A DNA stretch of 64,000 bases, from the NCBI RefSeq assembly GCF_004344915.1, contig NZ_SKFG01000016.1:93401-157400 (forward strand), read 5' to 3'. This document shows, piece after piece, positions 1 to 9,772 of this stretch. Source of the DNA: Paenibacillus albiflavus. GTDB lineage: Bacteria; Bacillota; Bacilli; Paenibacillales; NBRC-103111. Within the stretch, counting starts at the first letter, position 1. Each line of letters opens with the position of its first letter. The notes below the pieces were generated by a model, which ran no database searches, was not told the DNA's origin, and saw only the letters and a program-made list of their open reading frames with translations. Both the position numbers and the translations under genes were made by a program.

Positions 1-403
1 TAGCCGTTTCAAGCGGCATAACAATCGGCTTCTTAGCGCCGTCCATATGTATCGTTATTGATTTATCTGTTGAGAACAGCTTAAACGGAATATCTTTGTC
101 CTTAATCGTAAGCTTACCTGTCATGGAGACATGTGTACTATCTTCTGATTTCATATTATCAATGGTAATCTTAGTAGAATTGATAATGGCAAGAATAGCA
201 GCTTCTTCTCCCGATGGCTTATATCCAGCAGCTGTTACCAACTCTACTGCAAGTGACATATCGCCTTCTCCACTCACTGCCGTCATATTGTTAGCGACTA
301 GTTTCGAAAGGTCAACTCCTGCAATAGATTGACAACCTGCTAGAATAACTAGCATCGCAGCAAGTAGAACACTCATGACTTGCTTATAGCTTTTTTTCAG
401 CAA
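1..403 (-). CDS. Partial lipoprotein (3' end outside window)
   Basis: The reading frame enters from the left edge and starts at a TTG at 403, eight bases after a GAGAGGAGAAG ribosome binding site (411-421). The N-terminus has lysines, a hydrophobic stretch and a lipobox (VILAGCQS), so the product should be a lipid-anchored surface protein. The visible remainder is about 110 polar residues without a motif I recognise. The C-terminus is missing, so no function is assigned. The gene is monocistronic as far as can be seen. Confidence 0.7.
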   Translation of the reverse strand, partial: MLKKSYKQVMSVLLAAMLVILAGCQSIAGVDLSKLVANNMTAVSGEGDMSLAVELVTAAGYKPSGEEAAILAIINSTKITIDNMKSEDSTHVSMTGKLTIKDKDIPFKLFSTDKSITIHMDGAKKPIVMPLETA

Positions 404-524
404 TATAAACTTCTCCTCTCTTCTTCCACATATTAATAGTTATGAACATACATATATATTATACGAAAGAATTTGGAAAATAAAAACTCATCACTGCAAT
501 TACAATGATGAGTCTTCAATCCTA

Positions 525-2195
525 TTATTTGCTTGTTTGTTTCAGACGAGCAAATTTATTAATCAGTTTGCGGAGCGGAGCAGGGAAGCTCGCCACGTCG
601 TCCTTCGTTACGACTCTCGTTAGCGCCAACATCAGTGGATATAATGCGAGCACAATACCGCACACAATGATCGCGTTAACCATTTCATTCAAACGATCGA
701 TCGTGGAAATATGCAGATACGTATGCGTTAGCCACTCAAGTCCATAACCTATGATCACAATGATAATGGTTGATGCGATTAATCCAATCCATTTTTTGCC
801 GAAAGCTACAAATGGAATATCTTTACGCAGTACCCCGAGATTGATGATCGACATCACCACAAAACAAAGTCCAGTCGCAAGCACAATCCCGTAAATGCCA
901 ATAATCGGAGCTAACAGGAAGTTCAGCAGAAGCTTAGTCGCAATACCAGCAACAACGCCCCATACTAGCGGCTTCATACGACCTAATCCCATAAGTACTG
1001 CACCAGAAGTTTGCATCACGATCTGGAACATAGCGCTAACCGTTAACAGACTAATAATATAGTGACCATTGGCATAGCCGTATGCACTTTGTTCATAGCC
1101 AAAAATAAACCCGTTTAGCGGTCTCGCCCCAATTGCCACAATTAGTACCATAGGCAGCCCTGTAAGAATCGCGAGTTGCATCACACGTGACGTATGATGC
1201 TTCACTTGATCCATACGACCTTGTGAATACGTCGAGGAAATAAGCGGTACGATGGATTGGCTAAGTGCGATCGCGAGAATAATCGGCAGCCCAGCCAGCG
1301 ACTGCGCGCGTCCTCCCAGAATCCCCAGCAATTCACGAGCACCTTCACTGGTAAAACGATCCTGCAGTAATGGGATAACAGACGAAGAATCAATACTGTA
1401 TATAAGCGTTACCGTAATTGAGAAAATAACGATTGGTATCGACAGCTTAAGCATGCTCATCAAAATTTGTTTGTTACCTTGCAGCACAGGTACGGAGGAT
1501 GAAGCCCCTCCTGCACTTGAAATTGGCGAGTTGCTTGTCTGCAGCAGTTCCTTCTCATCTTCCTTACGCAGCTTTAGCGTATAGTAAATCATCACGCCTA
1601 ATGCAGCGATACCGCCCATCACACCGCCAAAGGACGCGCCCGCTATCGCCCATTCATCTGAAACCTGCAGCAGCACATAAGCCAGACCAACGGCAGTCAC
1701 AAGACGGAATACTTGCTCAACAACTTGCGATACACCGTTAGGCATCATATGCTGACGACCTTGGAAATAGCCTCTCATGACGGCAATCAAAGGGAATAGC
1801 AGCAGCGTCGGAGCAATCACCTTGGTGGCGAGAATCGCCTTGGGATCGCCAGACAAGTCAGCAGCAAACCACGGCGCTAACACGAATAGAATGATCGCCA
1901 TCACGATACCTGCAATAATCGCGAACCCAATAGCAGCCTTGTAAATACGACCCGCCTCTTCATGACGACCAATCGCTGTGCGTTCAGATATCATTTTGCT
2001 AAGCGCACTTGGGATTCCAGCAGTTGCGACAACTAGCAGTACGGAATATAAGTTAAAAGCAATCGCATACGAGCCCATCCCCTCATCCCCCAGCAGGTAA
2101 ACGAGAGGAATGCGCTGAAACACGCCAAGAAACCGCGCAATTAGCGCGGCAACGGTGAGAATAATCGTTCCTTTAATAAGCGAATCTTTACTCAA
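525..2195 (-). CDS. MurJ/SpoVB-type lipid II flippase family protein (MOP superfamily)
   Basis: A 556-residue integral membrane protein with about 14 hydrophobic segments. The opening (GTIILTVAALIARFLGVFQR) is typical of the polysaccharide-transport/SpoVB/YtgP branch of the MOP exporters. Such proteins translocate lipid-linked cell-wall or envelope precursors across the membrane. Residues about 225-240 form a polar Ser-rich cytoplasmic loop. The start is a TTG at 2195 preceded by GAAGGAAC. The closest known relatives are B. subtilis YtgP (MurJ) and SpoVB; sequence alone does not tell me whether this copy serves vegetative or cortex peptidoglycan. The DUF456 gene begins 30 bases upstream in the same direction, so the genes are probably co-transcribed. 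Confidence 0.8.
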   Translation of the reverse strand: MSKDSLIKGTIILTVAALIARFLGVFQRIPLVYLLGDEGMGSYAIAFNLYSVLLVVATAGIPSALSKMISERTAIGRHEEAGRIYKAAIGFAIIAGIVMAIILFVLAPWFAADLSGDPKAILATKVIAPTLLLFPLIAVMRGYFQGRQHMMPNGVSQVVEQVFRLVTAVGLAYVLLQVSDEWAIAGASFGGVMGGIAALGVMIYYTLKLRKEDEKELLQTSNSPISSAGGASSSVPVLQGNKQILMSMLKLSIPIVIFSITVTLIYSIDSSSVIPLLQDRFTSEGARELLGILGGRAQSLAGLPIILAIALSQSIVPLISSTYSQGRMDQVKHHTSRVMQLAILTGLPMVLIVAIGARPLNGFIFGYEQSAYGYANGHYIISLLTVSAMFQIVMQTSGAVLMGLGRMKPLVWGVVAGIATKLLLNFLLAPIIGIYGIVLATGLCFVVMSIINLGVLRKDIPFVAFGKKWIGLIASTIIIVIIGYGLEWLTHTYLHISTIDRLNEMVNAIIVCGIVLALYPLMLALTRVVTKDDVASFPAPLRKLINKFARLKQTSK

Positions 2196-2225
2196 TGTTG
2201 TTCCTTCTTCCTATCCTACGGCTCA

Positions 2226-2705
2226 CTAGAACACCCAGATAAAAAATAAAATGATCATGATAATTTGCAATACAATTTTGACAGCAGTACTCGCAAAGAA
2301 GCCCAGTACCGAACCAATCCCTGCTTTAACCGCGTTGCCGAAGCTCGCCCCAACGATCAGCTCTCCGATCACCGCACCGATGAACGGTCCGAGAATTAAA
2401 CCGAAGGCAGGAATGACGAACGGCCCTATGATCAAGCCAATCGTCGAGCCCCATACGGAAGCCTTGGAACCGCCAAATTTCTTAACTCCCATTGCCGATA
2501 CCACATAATCGGAAACGATGAGGATCACAACGATTAAGGTCTGAAGGATCCAGAACCACCAGCCGAATGGCTCGAAGCTAATGAGCCACCCATATACGAA
2601 ATAGGCCGCATATATGGCAAATGATCCCGGCAATACCGGTACTACACTTCCTATCATTCCGATGATAAACAATAGGATGATCAGTACCCAAGCGAATATC
2701 GCCAT
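2226..2705 (-). CDS. DUF456 family membrane protein
   Basis: A 159-residue, very hydrophobic protein with glycine-rich segments (IGSVVPVLPG near the N-terminus, then GxxIGPF and GPFIGAVIGE repeats at about 90-115) characteristic of the DUF456 (YqgC-like) family. The biochemical role is unknown. It sits one base after the stop of the HAD hydrolase gene and 30 bases before the flippase gene, which suggests a HAD-DUF456-flippase transcript. Confidence 0.75.
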   Translation of the reverse strand: MAIFAWVLIILLFIIGMIGSVVPVLPGSFAIYAAYFVYGWLISFEPFGWWFWILQTLIVVILIVSDYVVSAMGVKKFGGSKASVWGSTIGLIIGPFVIPAFGLILGPFIGAVIGELIVGASFGNAVKAGIGSVLGFFASTAVKIVLQIIMIILFFIWVF

Positions 2706-2706
2706 C

Positions 2707-3450
2707 TTATGGGTTCAACATATACTCACGAATAATCTTGGCAACGCCATGCTCATCGTTTGTGACGGTCACAAGATCTGCATTAGCTTTCAACTCTTCC
2801 TGCGCATTGCCCATAGCTACTCCAAGTCCAGCAGCCTTAATCATGGACAGGTCATTAAGTGAATCGCCCATTGCAATTACCTCGTGCATGCCAATGCCTT
2901 GCAGCTTGCATACCTCAAGCATTCCGCTTCCTTTGGAGATGCCTTTCGGATTGAGTTCAATATTGTTCACATTCGAGTTCGTAATTTCAAACAGATCCCA
3001 TGAGGCTACCTCTGCGCGAATCTTGGAAAGCAGTTCTGCATTCTCTTCCCAGAAGCCAAACTTCAGCCAAACATTATCCTCTATCGATTCAGCCCAATGA
3101 TCGCGGTTGAACAGCCCTGCAACTGAATATGCCCAGTACCATGAACCTGTTTCTACTGCCATCTTATGCAATCTAGCAATAATCTCACGAGGCATCTCAA
3201 CGCGCTTATGCAGCTCATGCGGAGCACGCCATACTTCACTGCCGTTAACAGATACAAGCGGAGATTGAAGATTAAGCTGCTCTACGTAAGGCAATACGGT
3301 TTGCACACCACGCCCGGTTGAGAACATTACGGTAATTCCAGCTTCGATTGCTGCTGCAATCGCTTGACGATTCTCCTCGGAAATCTTCTGCTCCTCATTC
3401 AGAACAGTCCCATCCATATCTAGCGCAAGTAATTTATATTTTGTCGACAT
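2707..3450 (-). CDS. Cof-type HAD-IIB family phosphatase
   Basis: A 247-residue cytoplasmic hydrolase with the HAD motif I LALDMDGTVL (nucleophile and acid/base Asp residues near position 10), motif II FSTGRG and motif III/IV GDSLNDLSMI near residue 193. The large C2-type cap between about 85 and 180 places it in the Cof/IIB group, which dephosphorylates sugar phosphates, FMN or similar small substrates. The precise substrate cannot be read from sequence. It leads the cluster with the DUF456 and flippase genes. Confidence 0.85.
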   Translation of the reverse strand: MSTKYKLLALDMDGTVLNEEQKISEENRQAIAAAIEAGITVMFSTGRGVQTVLPYVEQLNLQSPLVSVNGSEVWRAPHELHKRVEMPREIIARLHKMAVETGSWYWAYSVAGLFNRDHWAESIEDNVWLKFGFWEENAELLSKIRAEVASWDLFEITNSNVNNIELNPKGISKGSGMLEVCKLQGIGMHEVIAMGDSLNDLSMIKAAGLGVAMGNAQEELKANADLVTVTNDEHGVAKIIREYMLNP

Positions 3451-3503
3451 TTGTTAAGTCCTCCTCGTAGCCAAAACTTTACTGCATGATGTTCATAGTC
3501 TTA

Positions 3504-5378
3504 TTAACGTAAAGATACTGCAAGCTGTATATCCTCTTTCATATAAGCAACATACCATAAGGCGAAAATATAAATGGTCCAGATGCGGCGAGCATAATCG
3601 CCTTGACCCGCACGATGCTTAGCAAGCATGTTTTCAACTGCAGATATTTGAATGTAATCCTCAATACCGCTTGCTTTAATTTGTTCTAGAATAGCTAGTC
3701 CACTGTTTCCCTTCATCCAATCACGCAGCGGAACAGGGAAGCCTAGCTTCGGTCTATTCAAGATGAAATCGGGAATAATCCCTTCCATTGCTTTGCGGAA
3801 AATATATTTCGTTGTTCCATTTGCAATGCGATACTTGGCAGGAATGCGGCGAGCAATTTCAAACACCTCTTTATCGAGGAATGGCACGCGCAGTTCAAGT
3901 GAATGCGCCATCGTCATTTTATCTGCTTTCATCAAAATATCACCAGGCATCCACAGATTCATATCAATATACTGCATCCGTGTAACCGGATCTTGTCCGA
4001 TCGTTTTGTTATAATAGTCTCCCGCGATTTGGAACGGATTCTTATATTGGCGGAGCGCTTCACGGTCCATCCGAAGAATCTCGGATTTCATATCCTCCGT
4101 ATAAATCTTCGCGTTGCCCAGGAATCGCTCCTCAAGCGGTGTTGTCCCGCGCAGCATGTAGCCGCGGCCCGGGAATCCGCCTGGCAAGGCTTGTGCCATG
4201 CGGTGAATGACGCGCTGCAGTGGAACAGGCAGCGCTTGTAACGGACGAAGGGCTTGTGGTTCCCGGTAAATACGGTAACCGCCGAACAGCTCGTCCGCTC
4301 CCTCACCCGAGAGCACGACAGTCACGTGCTCGCTAGCCAGCCCTGCTACATGGTACAGGGCAATTGCAGATGGATCCGCGACTGGCTCATCTTGATGCCA
4401 GACAGCCTTCGGTAAAGTGGAGAAGAAATCTTTTTCTGAAATCATTTTATCATAATGCATCGTACCGATTGCTGCAGCTGTCTGTCTGGCGATGATCGTC
4501 TCGTTATTCGCGCCTTCAAAACCAACCGAGAACGTACGAAGCGGCTCGATTTCCTTGATCATCGTTGCGATTGCAGTTGAATCAATCCCGCTCGATAAGA
4601 AGCATCCACGTTCAACATCACTAACCAAATGATGTTTAACAGAATCTCGAAGCGTATGGCGAATTTGCTCGACATATTCATCGAATGGACGATCAACCGG
4701 ATCGAACATCGGATCCCAATAACGATGGATGGACATTTGTCCATTAAAGCTTACCTTCACATAATGCGCTGGAGGCAGCTTCTGCACACCATCGAACATC
4801 GTATTCGGCTCAGGCACGTATTGGAAAGTTAAGTAATTAAGCAAGCTGTCTTGATGGATAGAACGATTCATGCCTTCAGCAGCTAGCAAGCTCTTAATTT
4901 CAGATCCGAACAAGAACTGACGACCCGAATAATGATAATAGAATGGTTTAATTCCAAAATGGTCTCTTGCTCCGAACAGTTCCTTCTTGTTCCGATCCCA
5001 AATCACGAAACCGAACATCCCGCGCATATACTTGACACATTCTTCTCCAAACTCTTCATAGAGATGAACAATAACTTCGGTATCACTATTTGTTTTGAAC
5101 TTATGCCCGCGATCTAGCAGCATAGCTCTTAATTCTTTGTAGTTATAAATTTCACCATTAAATACGATCCATACGGAATCATCTTCATTGGATAATGGTT
5201 GATGCCCTTCTCCAAGATCAATTATAGATAGACGCTTGAATCCTAGACCGATACGATTCTCCGTCCAGAATCCAACATCATTTGGACCACGGTGATGAAT
5301 AATATCCGTCATGTTCTTTAGCATTGATTCAGATGGTTCTCGATCTTCAAAATATAATACACCAGTGATTCCACACAT
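3504..5378 (-). CDS. asnB: Asparagine synthetase (glutamine-hydrolysing)
   Basis: Converts aspartate plus glutamine to asparagine with ATP. The start is set at 5378 because this ATG gives MCGITG, exposing the N-terminal nucleophile Cys2 required by class II glutamine amidotransferases; a GGGAGTGAG binding site lies just upstream. A longer reading frame from 5414 would bury the cysteine. The amidotransferase domain (1 to about 210, with HHRGPN and FNGEIYN) is followed by the ATP-PPase synthetase domain, with the SSGIDST pyrophosphate loop near 260 and SGEGADELFGGY. The 624-residue length is normal. Of the B. subtilis paralogues the architecture looks nearest AsnO (sporulation-associated) or AsnB; I cannot separate them. 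It is monocistronic, with a dispersed repeat upstream. Confidence 0.92.
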   Translation of the reverse strand: MCGITGVLYFEDREPSESMLKNMTDIIHHRGPNDVGFWTENRIGLGFKRLSIIDLGEGHQPLSNEDDSVWIVFNGEIYNYKELRAMLLDRGHKFKTNSDTEVIVHLYEEFGEECVKYMRGMFGFVIWDRNKKELFGARDHFGIKPFYYHYSGRQFLFGSEIKSLLAAEGMNRSIHQDSLLNYLTFQYVPEPNTMFDGVQKLPPAHYVKVSFNGQMSIHRYWDPMFDPVDRPFDEYVEQIRHTLRDSVKHHLVSDVERGCFLSSGIDSTAIATMIKEIEPLRTFSVGFEGANNETIIARQTAAAIGTMHYDKMISEKDFFSTLPKAVWHQDEPVADPSAIALYHVAGLASEHVTVVLSGEGADELFGGYRIYREPQALRPLQALPVPLQRVIHRMAQALPGGFPGRGYMLRGTTPLEERFLGNAKIYTEDMKSEILRMDREALRQYKNPFQIAGDYYNKTIGQDPVTRMQYIDMNLWMPGDILMKADKMTMAHSLELRVPFLDKEVFEIARRIPAKYRIANGTTKYIFRKAMEGIIPDFILNRPKLGFPVPLRDWMKGNSGLAILEQIKASGIEDYIQISAVENMLAKHRAGQGDYARRIWTIYIFALWYVAYMKEDIQLAVSLR

Positions 5379-5471
5379 GATGTTACTCACTCCCGTCATT
5401 ACGTTTCCGGACATCTTGATGCCGATATACTAGTATAACATACCTTTACCCAAAGAAACGCAACATCTTGT

Positions 5472-5520
5472 AAGAAACGGTTTCACCGTCCTTTTACATA
5501 GCGCAGCGTTTCTTTAGGTA
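5472..5520 (+). repeat. Dispersed structured repeat, copy 1
   Basis: Intergenic element with outer arms AAGAAACG (5472-5479) and CGTTTCTT (5507-5514), and an inner hairpin ACGGT-TTC-ACCGT, followed by AGGTA. Related copies lie at 13163, 20098, 33481 and (head only) 48889, all in this orientation. It lies between asnB and the PBP gene, both on minus. Confidence 0.65.
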
Positions 5521-5547
5521 ACATGTATGAATATGTTTTTTAACAAT

Positions 5548-7857
5548 TTATGGGTTAGTTCCTTCAGTTGTCGTTTCATCTTCTGGACGCATTATTGGTA
5601 CATCGTTTTGGCGTACAGTTGAATCATCATGAACTGGAGCATCATTTGCAGGCGCTTGCTCACCAGTTGCTTGGTTTGGCTTATTAGCCGGAGCCTGTGT
5701 ATTGTTCTTATTCGTTGTATTGCCAGTCTCATGATTTGTTCCAGCGTTAGTGCCTGTATCCGTACCTACATCTGCAACAGGAACGCCTGTTGTTGGCACT
5801 TCATCTGCTGGCGGAGCGCCCTTCGGAACACCATCTAATCCAATGTATTGATCATAAGCATCGAACATCTTACGAGCAATTGGCGCTGCACCGTATGCAC
5901 CGAATCCGCCTTCAGGCACAACTACGGCAATCGCCAAGGTTGGATCTTCGATTGGTGCGTAAGCAATAAACACGGCATTATCTACATCTTTACCGTTTAA
6001 GGTTTGCGTAGATGTACCCGTCTTCGTCGCTACTGTATATTTCACGCCTTCAAAACCTTGTTTCTTAACATCTTTCATCCCATTAACGAGCACGTTCCAA
6101 TAAGCATCAGGGAATTCGGAATTGTCAAGTACAACTGGTTCAAACGTCTGCAAAACATCACCTTCGTAGGAGGTGATCTTCTCGACGAATTGCGGCTTCA
6201 TTCGCTTGCCCTTGGATGCAAGTGTAGCAACATATTGTGCCAACTGAAGTGTCGTGTACTTCTCGTTCTGTCCCCATGAGGCACGAACTAATGCTGATAA
6301 TGAACCTTCCGATTCAGCAAGAGTTTGATATTCACTGATTCCAGCACTTTCATAAGGAAGATCACTGCCCGTCACAACGCCTAGACCAAATTTATTAAAG
6401 TAATTATCAAGCACTTTAATACCTTTGAGCTTATCCCTTTGATATAATGCATAACCAATTTTTTCAGCCATATAAGTGTTGGAAGATACTGCAATCGCTT
6501 TAGCTGGACCAATTACACCATTCACTTTACCGCCAGAGTTTCTAATAGTCGCTTGCTTACCTATAATACCGTATGAGAAAGAGCCCGTATCATTATAGGG
6601 AGTCGATGTAGTGATCAAACCTTCATTCAATCCCATTAACACAGTCAGAGGCTTAATAACCGAGCCCATATACACGATAGAACTCATTCGCTTCGTTCTT
6701 TGTTCTGGCGGCAGCTTTGGAAACGCTGTTCGAATCGTTCCGTTATTAATAATCGGTAATATTTCGTTGTAATCTTTGCCCGAAATACTCGGAATCCAAA
6801 TATTCGTATCATAATCAGGCATGGAAGCCATCGCGACAATCTTGCCAGTCTTCACTTCCATCGCCACCGCGTAGCCTGTATAGGCATTCGGATTATTGTA
6901 ATATTTAGGTGCACTAGATGAGCGCATATATGCCAAATGATCCATAATCGCTTTTTCAGTTGTCGACTGAATATCCTTCTGAATCGTCAGGTACAAGTTA
7001 TGGCCCTTCTCAGGCATCGTAATTTCAGGTTTACCAATAATACGGTCGCCCGCATTGACAGGATACTTCTTCGATCCTGATTTGCCTCTAAGCTCATCTT
7101 GATACAACAATTCTAATCCGTCATAACCGACAAACTCTTCCGGAACGTATTCATCCAGAAGGGCAGGGTCCTTATATTTCTCCAATCCAGACTTGCTCTC
7201 CTTACCTACGCTGAATGGACGCATATACCCAATGAGTTGGGAAGCAATTGTTGTGCCATCATCTTCTGTTGTATACGAACGAATACTTTCCTCTGAAACT
7301 TCAAGCCACTTATATTCATCCCGGTGCTCCATGATATAAGCGATTTCTTGCTTGGATAGATCCGCCTTAATGCGGCGTGGAATCCAAATGGAGCCTGGAT
7401 CCTTCGTCTTATTCTTGTTTAGGTCATAACCAACGTCCATTGCAAGGATGATTTCTTCGGCTGTTGGCATTTTAGAACCTGGATTGCCCTTTTCCTTGAA
7501 TACTTTCTCCAGATCATATGCGAGTTTAATGACCTCATCCTGCATTTTGCTTTGACCAACCTCAACCCGAAAGAAAAGAGATTGTACGGATACGGTATAC
7601 GCTAATGGAAAAGCATCTTTATCATAAATATTGCCTCGAATCGGCGCAATTTGTGTGTTTCGATATAACAGTTTATTTTTGGCAGCGACAAGCTCTTTAC
7701 CGTCAACAAACTGCAGAATCGCCAGACGTACAAGTAAAACAGAGAATAATACAAATGTAACAAAAAAGAATAAATTAATTCGCAATGAAAAATGGCGCTT
7801 CTTCACCTGCTCACGCTTTTGCGGGTCGCCATCTGTATGCAATTGTTGATGTTTCAT
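5548..7857 (-). CDS. Class B penicillin-binding protein (PBP2/elongasome transpeptidase)
   Basis: A 769-residue peptidoglycan transpeptidase with one N-terminal membrane anchor (about 24-45), a PBP dimerisation domain (about 60-260) and a transpeptidase domain. The active-site motifs are GSVIKP (SxxK serine), AVSSNTY (SxN) and ATKTGTS (KTG). The PBP2-type arrangement suggests a role in lateral wall synthesis with RodA/MreB, comparable to B. subtilis PbpA/PbpH. An unusual C-terminal tail of about 80 residues is rich in Asn, Thr, Ala and Pro (low complexity, presumably extracellular). It is the last gene of a minus operon with the transglutaminase and two membrane protein genes. The ATG at 7857 follows AGGAATTAACGT. 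Confidence 0.9.
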   Translation of the reverse strand: MKHQQLHTDGDPQKREQVKKRHFSLRINLFFFVTFVLFSVLLVRLAILQFVDGKELVAAKNKLLYRNTQIAPIRGNIYDKDAFPLAYTVSVQSLFFRVEVGQSKMQDEVIKLAYDLEKVFKEKGNPGSKMPTAEEIILAMDVGYDLNKNKTKDPGSIWIPRRIKADLSKQEIAYIMEHRDEYKWLEVSEESIRSYTTEDDGTTIASQLIGYMRPFSVGKESKSGLEKYKDPALLDEYVPEEFVGYDGLELLYQDELRGKSGSKKYPVNAGDRIIGKPEITMPEKGHNLYLTIQKDIQSTTEKAIMDHLAYMRSSSAPKYYNNPNAYTGYAVAMEVKTGKIVAMASMPDYDTNIWIPSISGKDYNEILPIINNGTIRTAFPKLPPEQRTKRMSSIVYMGSVIKPLTVLMGLNEGLITTSTPYNDTGSFSYGIIGKQATIRNSGGKVNGVIGPAKAIAVSSNTYMAEKIGYALYQRDKLKGIKVLDNYFNKFGLGVVTGSDLPYESAGISEYQTLAESEGSLSALVRASWGQNEKYTTLQLAQYVATLASKGKRMKPQFVEKITSYEGDVLQTFEPVVLDNSEFPDAYWNVLVNGMKDVKKQGFEGVKYTVATKTGTSTQTLNGKDVDNAVFIAYAPIEDPTLAIAVVVPEGGFGAYGAAPIARKMFDAYDQYIGLDGVPKGAPPADEVPTTGVPVADVGTDTGTNAGTNHETGNTTNKNNTQAPANKPNQATGEQAPANDAPVHDDSTVRQNDVPIMRPEDETTTEGTNP

Positions 7858-7880
7858 ACGTTAATTCCTTTCTGAAGCAC

Positions 7881-9008
7881 CTAAGAACCTCTAATATGTG
7901 TATCATTAAAATGAGGTGGATTAAACCAGTTACCACCAGCCGATACCCATGTCGTATCAAGAGGAATCCATGCCTTCTGTTCTTCAATCCACACTTCATT
8001 CCAAGCATGCGCACCTGAGCCGCCCTTGCCGTCAAGTCCGAGTCCCGTTACAACCTTCGCTTCAAGCCCTACTGTTTTGGCCATTACAGCATAGAGTCGT
8101 GAGTAGTCAATACAGACTCCCAGACGGGTAGCAAAGGTATCATCTGGCGTTTGTTCTTTCCATATTCGTTTCTCTTCATACTGCTTCACTTTATCGAAGT
8201 CATACTGAATACGTGTTCCTACCCAATTGTACAACAAACGCGCCTTTTCTTCCTGTGTTTCCCCTTTGGCCGTTACCTCTTTGGCAGCTTCAATTACAGA
8301 ATCGGAGATATTGGCATCTAGCACCTCATATTTGCGACCCAGAATGCCTTGGTATTCCTTCTCCAAAGCTTCCGATAGCAGAGGCAAATGATCCGCTATT
8401 AAACTACCAGCAAAAGGTTCAATAATCTGCTTGGCTCCCTGTTGATATAAGGACGAGGCTTCAATATGGCTTGCTAGCTTTGATTGAGGAAATAACGTGG
8501 CGACGATGAACAAGATCATGATGAGAATAATCGCTCTTACAGAGCCAATCAGGAAACCGATTAAACCACCGATTACGAGACTTAGAAGTGATGCATTCCT
8601 GGAGGTGGATTGTCTCTGCCTTTCTTGAAAAACAAACAACAAAGGCGTTGCAACTAAAGATAAGAGTGGTCTAAGAACCAGGTAAATCACAAGGAGCAGA
8701 ACTCCTAATCGAAACAGAGGAAAGTCACGGAAACCTGTCACAACCGTGTAATATATTTGCTTCCACATACTAATTTCGCCAATAGGCACTTCAATATTTT
8801 TACCTACCAACCATTCATGTAGGAAGTCTGATAATCGGTGACTCACAAGCCATGCCACGATTAAGGAGATAATCGTTACTAAGCCCTGAACAACCATATA
8901 TATTAGCTGCCTGGCTGAACCGAATGTTCCCCGTCTCATACCTTGAATGATGGATATAACGACAAACGCTGCAATAAGCAGCGTAATAAAGCTTATAGAG
9001 TTGGTAAT
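7881..9008 (-). CDS. CvpA-like membrane domain fused to transglutaminase-like domain; non-canonical start
   Basis: From the first ATG (8939) the protein has 352 residues. It starts abruptly at the RRG of a CvpA-type GxRRGxxRQ motif, so the first membrane helix is missing. The frame stays open upstream for more than 23 codons, encoding a hydrophobic helix (SISFITLLIAAFVVISIIQG). It reaches a perfect AAGGAGGT site (9026-9019) correctly placed after the previous stop, but no ATG, GTG or TTG follows. ACG at 9011 (7 bases on) and ATT at 9008 (10 bases on) are the only near-cognate candidates; I mark ATT. After four to five membrane helices comes a transglutaminase core with Cys in GVCIDYSRLY, His in GAHAWNEVW and Asp in PLDTTW. 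It may act on cell-wall or secreted proteins beside the adjacent PBP. Molecular role unknown. Confidence 0.7.
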   Translation of the reverse strand: MTNSISFITLLIAAFVVISIIQGMRRGTFGSARQLIYMVVQGLVTIISLIVAWLVSHRLSDFLHEWLVGKNIEVPIGEISMWKQIYYTVVTGFRDFPLFRLGVLLLVIYLVLRPLLSLVATPLLFVFQERQRQSTSRNASLLSLVIGGLIGFLIGSVRAIILIMILFIVATLFPQSKLASHIEASSLYQQGAKQIIEPFAGSLIADHLPLLSEALEKEYQGILGRKYEVLDANISDSVIEAAKEVTAKGETQEEKARLLYNWVGTRIQYDFDKVKQYEEKRIWKEQTPDDTFATRLGVCIDYSRLYAVMAKTVGLEAKVVTGLGLDGKGGSGAHAWNEVWIEEQKAWIPLDTTWVSAGGNWFNPPHFNDTHIRGS

Positions 9009-9032
9009 CGTTGTAAGTACCTCCTTACAGCA

Positions 9033-9467
9033 TTACTTTGCATTCTTCTTGGCTTGCTCGATAAAAGATTTGACTGCAGTATCTGCATCCATCGTGAAGG
9101 TCTGACCTAATATGGTTACCTTCACTTCCTTATCATTAGCCTTGCCTTCTAATTTCAAGTGAGGTGATGAAATGGTGAAGGAGCCATCCTTATTTGCTTC
9201 AAACTTCGCGTCCTTTGCATCATCTGTTAAATATTTTAATGCTTGGCCTTTAACATCATTAATAATTTTCTCGCTGATATCAGTGCCAATGGTCTTAAGC
9301 GATTCTGGTGTATAGTTAAAACCATAGATCAGAACCCCTGCAATAATTGCAAGTGCAAGTATCCATTTTACTACGGTTTTGACTACTGTCGTAATAACAA
9401 TTAATACCACTAAAATAATTAACAAGATAACCCATTTTTCTTCTACGAACGAGATCAACTGATCCAT
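9033..9467 (-). CDS. Hypothetical membrane-anchored protein, 144 aa
   Basis: A strongly hydrophobic N-terminus (two close segments between about 12 and 50) is followed by a charged domain of about 90 residues with an amphipathic helix and predicted beta strands (TISSPHLKLEGKA). No family is recognised. A strong GGGGGGTAAAGG site precedes ATG 9467. It lies between the 50-aa peptide and the CvpA/transglutaminase protein in the PBP operon, so a cell-envelope role is plausible but inferred from context only. Confidence 0.65.
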   Translation of the reverse strand: MDQLISFVEEKWVILLIILVVLIVITTVVKTVVKWILALAIIAGVLIYGFNYTPESLKTIGTDISEKIINDVKGQALKYLTDDAKDAKFEANKDGSFTISSPHLKLEGKANDKEVKVTILGQTFTMDADTAVKSFIEQAKKNAK

Positions 9468-9506
9468 CCTTTACCCCCCTGATTTCTTTAATTATTGATT
9501 TTTAAT

Positions 9507-9659
9507 TTATTCATTCCGTTTATCTCGTAGTCGTTTGAGCTCAGCTTGAATCTTCGCTGCTTTATCCATATGTACTTTGGATTTACGCTTCGTGTGTCTA
9601 AACCGCACAATTACCATAATAAATATGCATGCAATTGCGAGCCATACAAGACCATCCAT
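9507..9659 (-). CDS. Small membrane peptide, 50 aa
   Basis: ATG at 9659 sits nine bases after AAGGAGGAT and opens a 50-codon frame ending at TAA 9507. The product begins MDGLVWLAIACIFIMVIVRF, a single membrane helix, then a highly basic tail with a short amphipathic helix (AKIQAELKRLRDK). It is the first gene of the minus operon leading to the PBP, 40 bases before the 144-aa gene. The binding site, helix and operon position support it being real. Function unknown. Confidence 0.65.
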   Translation of the reverse strand: MDGLVWLAIACIFIMVIVRFRHTKRKSKVHMDKAAKIQAELKRLRDKRNE

Positions 9660-9772
9660 TCCCAATTATCCTCCTTAGAATATGTCATAGGCATTGGACA
9701 AGTAACATAACCTTAAATAATATGAGGCTTGCCTTTATTTGCGCAACATCAACTCTAAGTGAGGTGACGAAA

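Noticed and set aside
9629..9772. N-terminal extension of the MFS gene
   Set aside because: No binding site, hydrophilic sequence, and it overlaps the divergent 50-aa gene; ATG 9773 has a site and starts the first helix.
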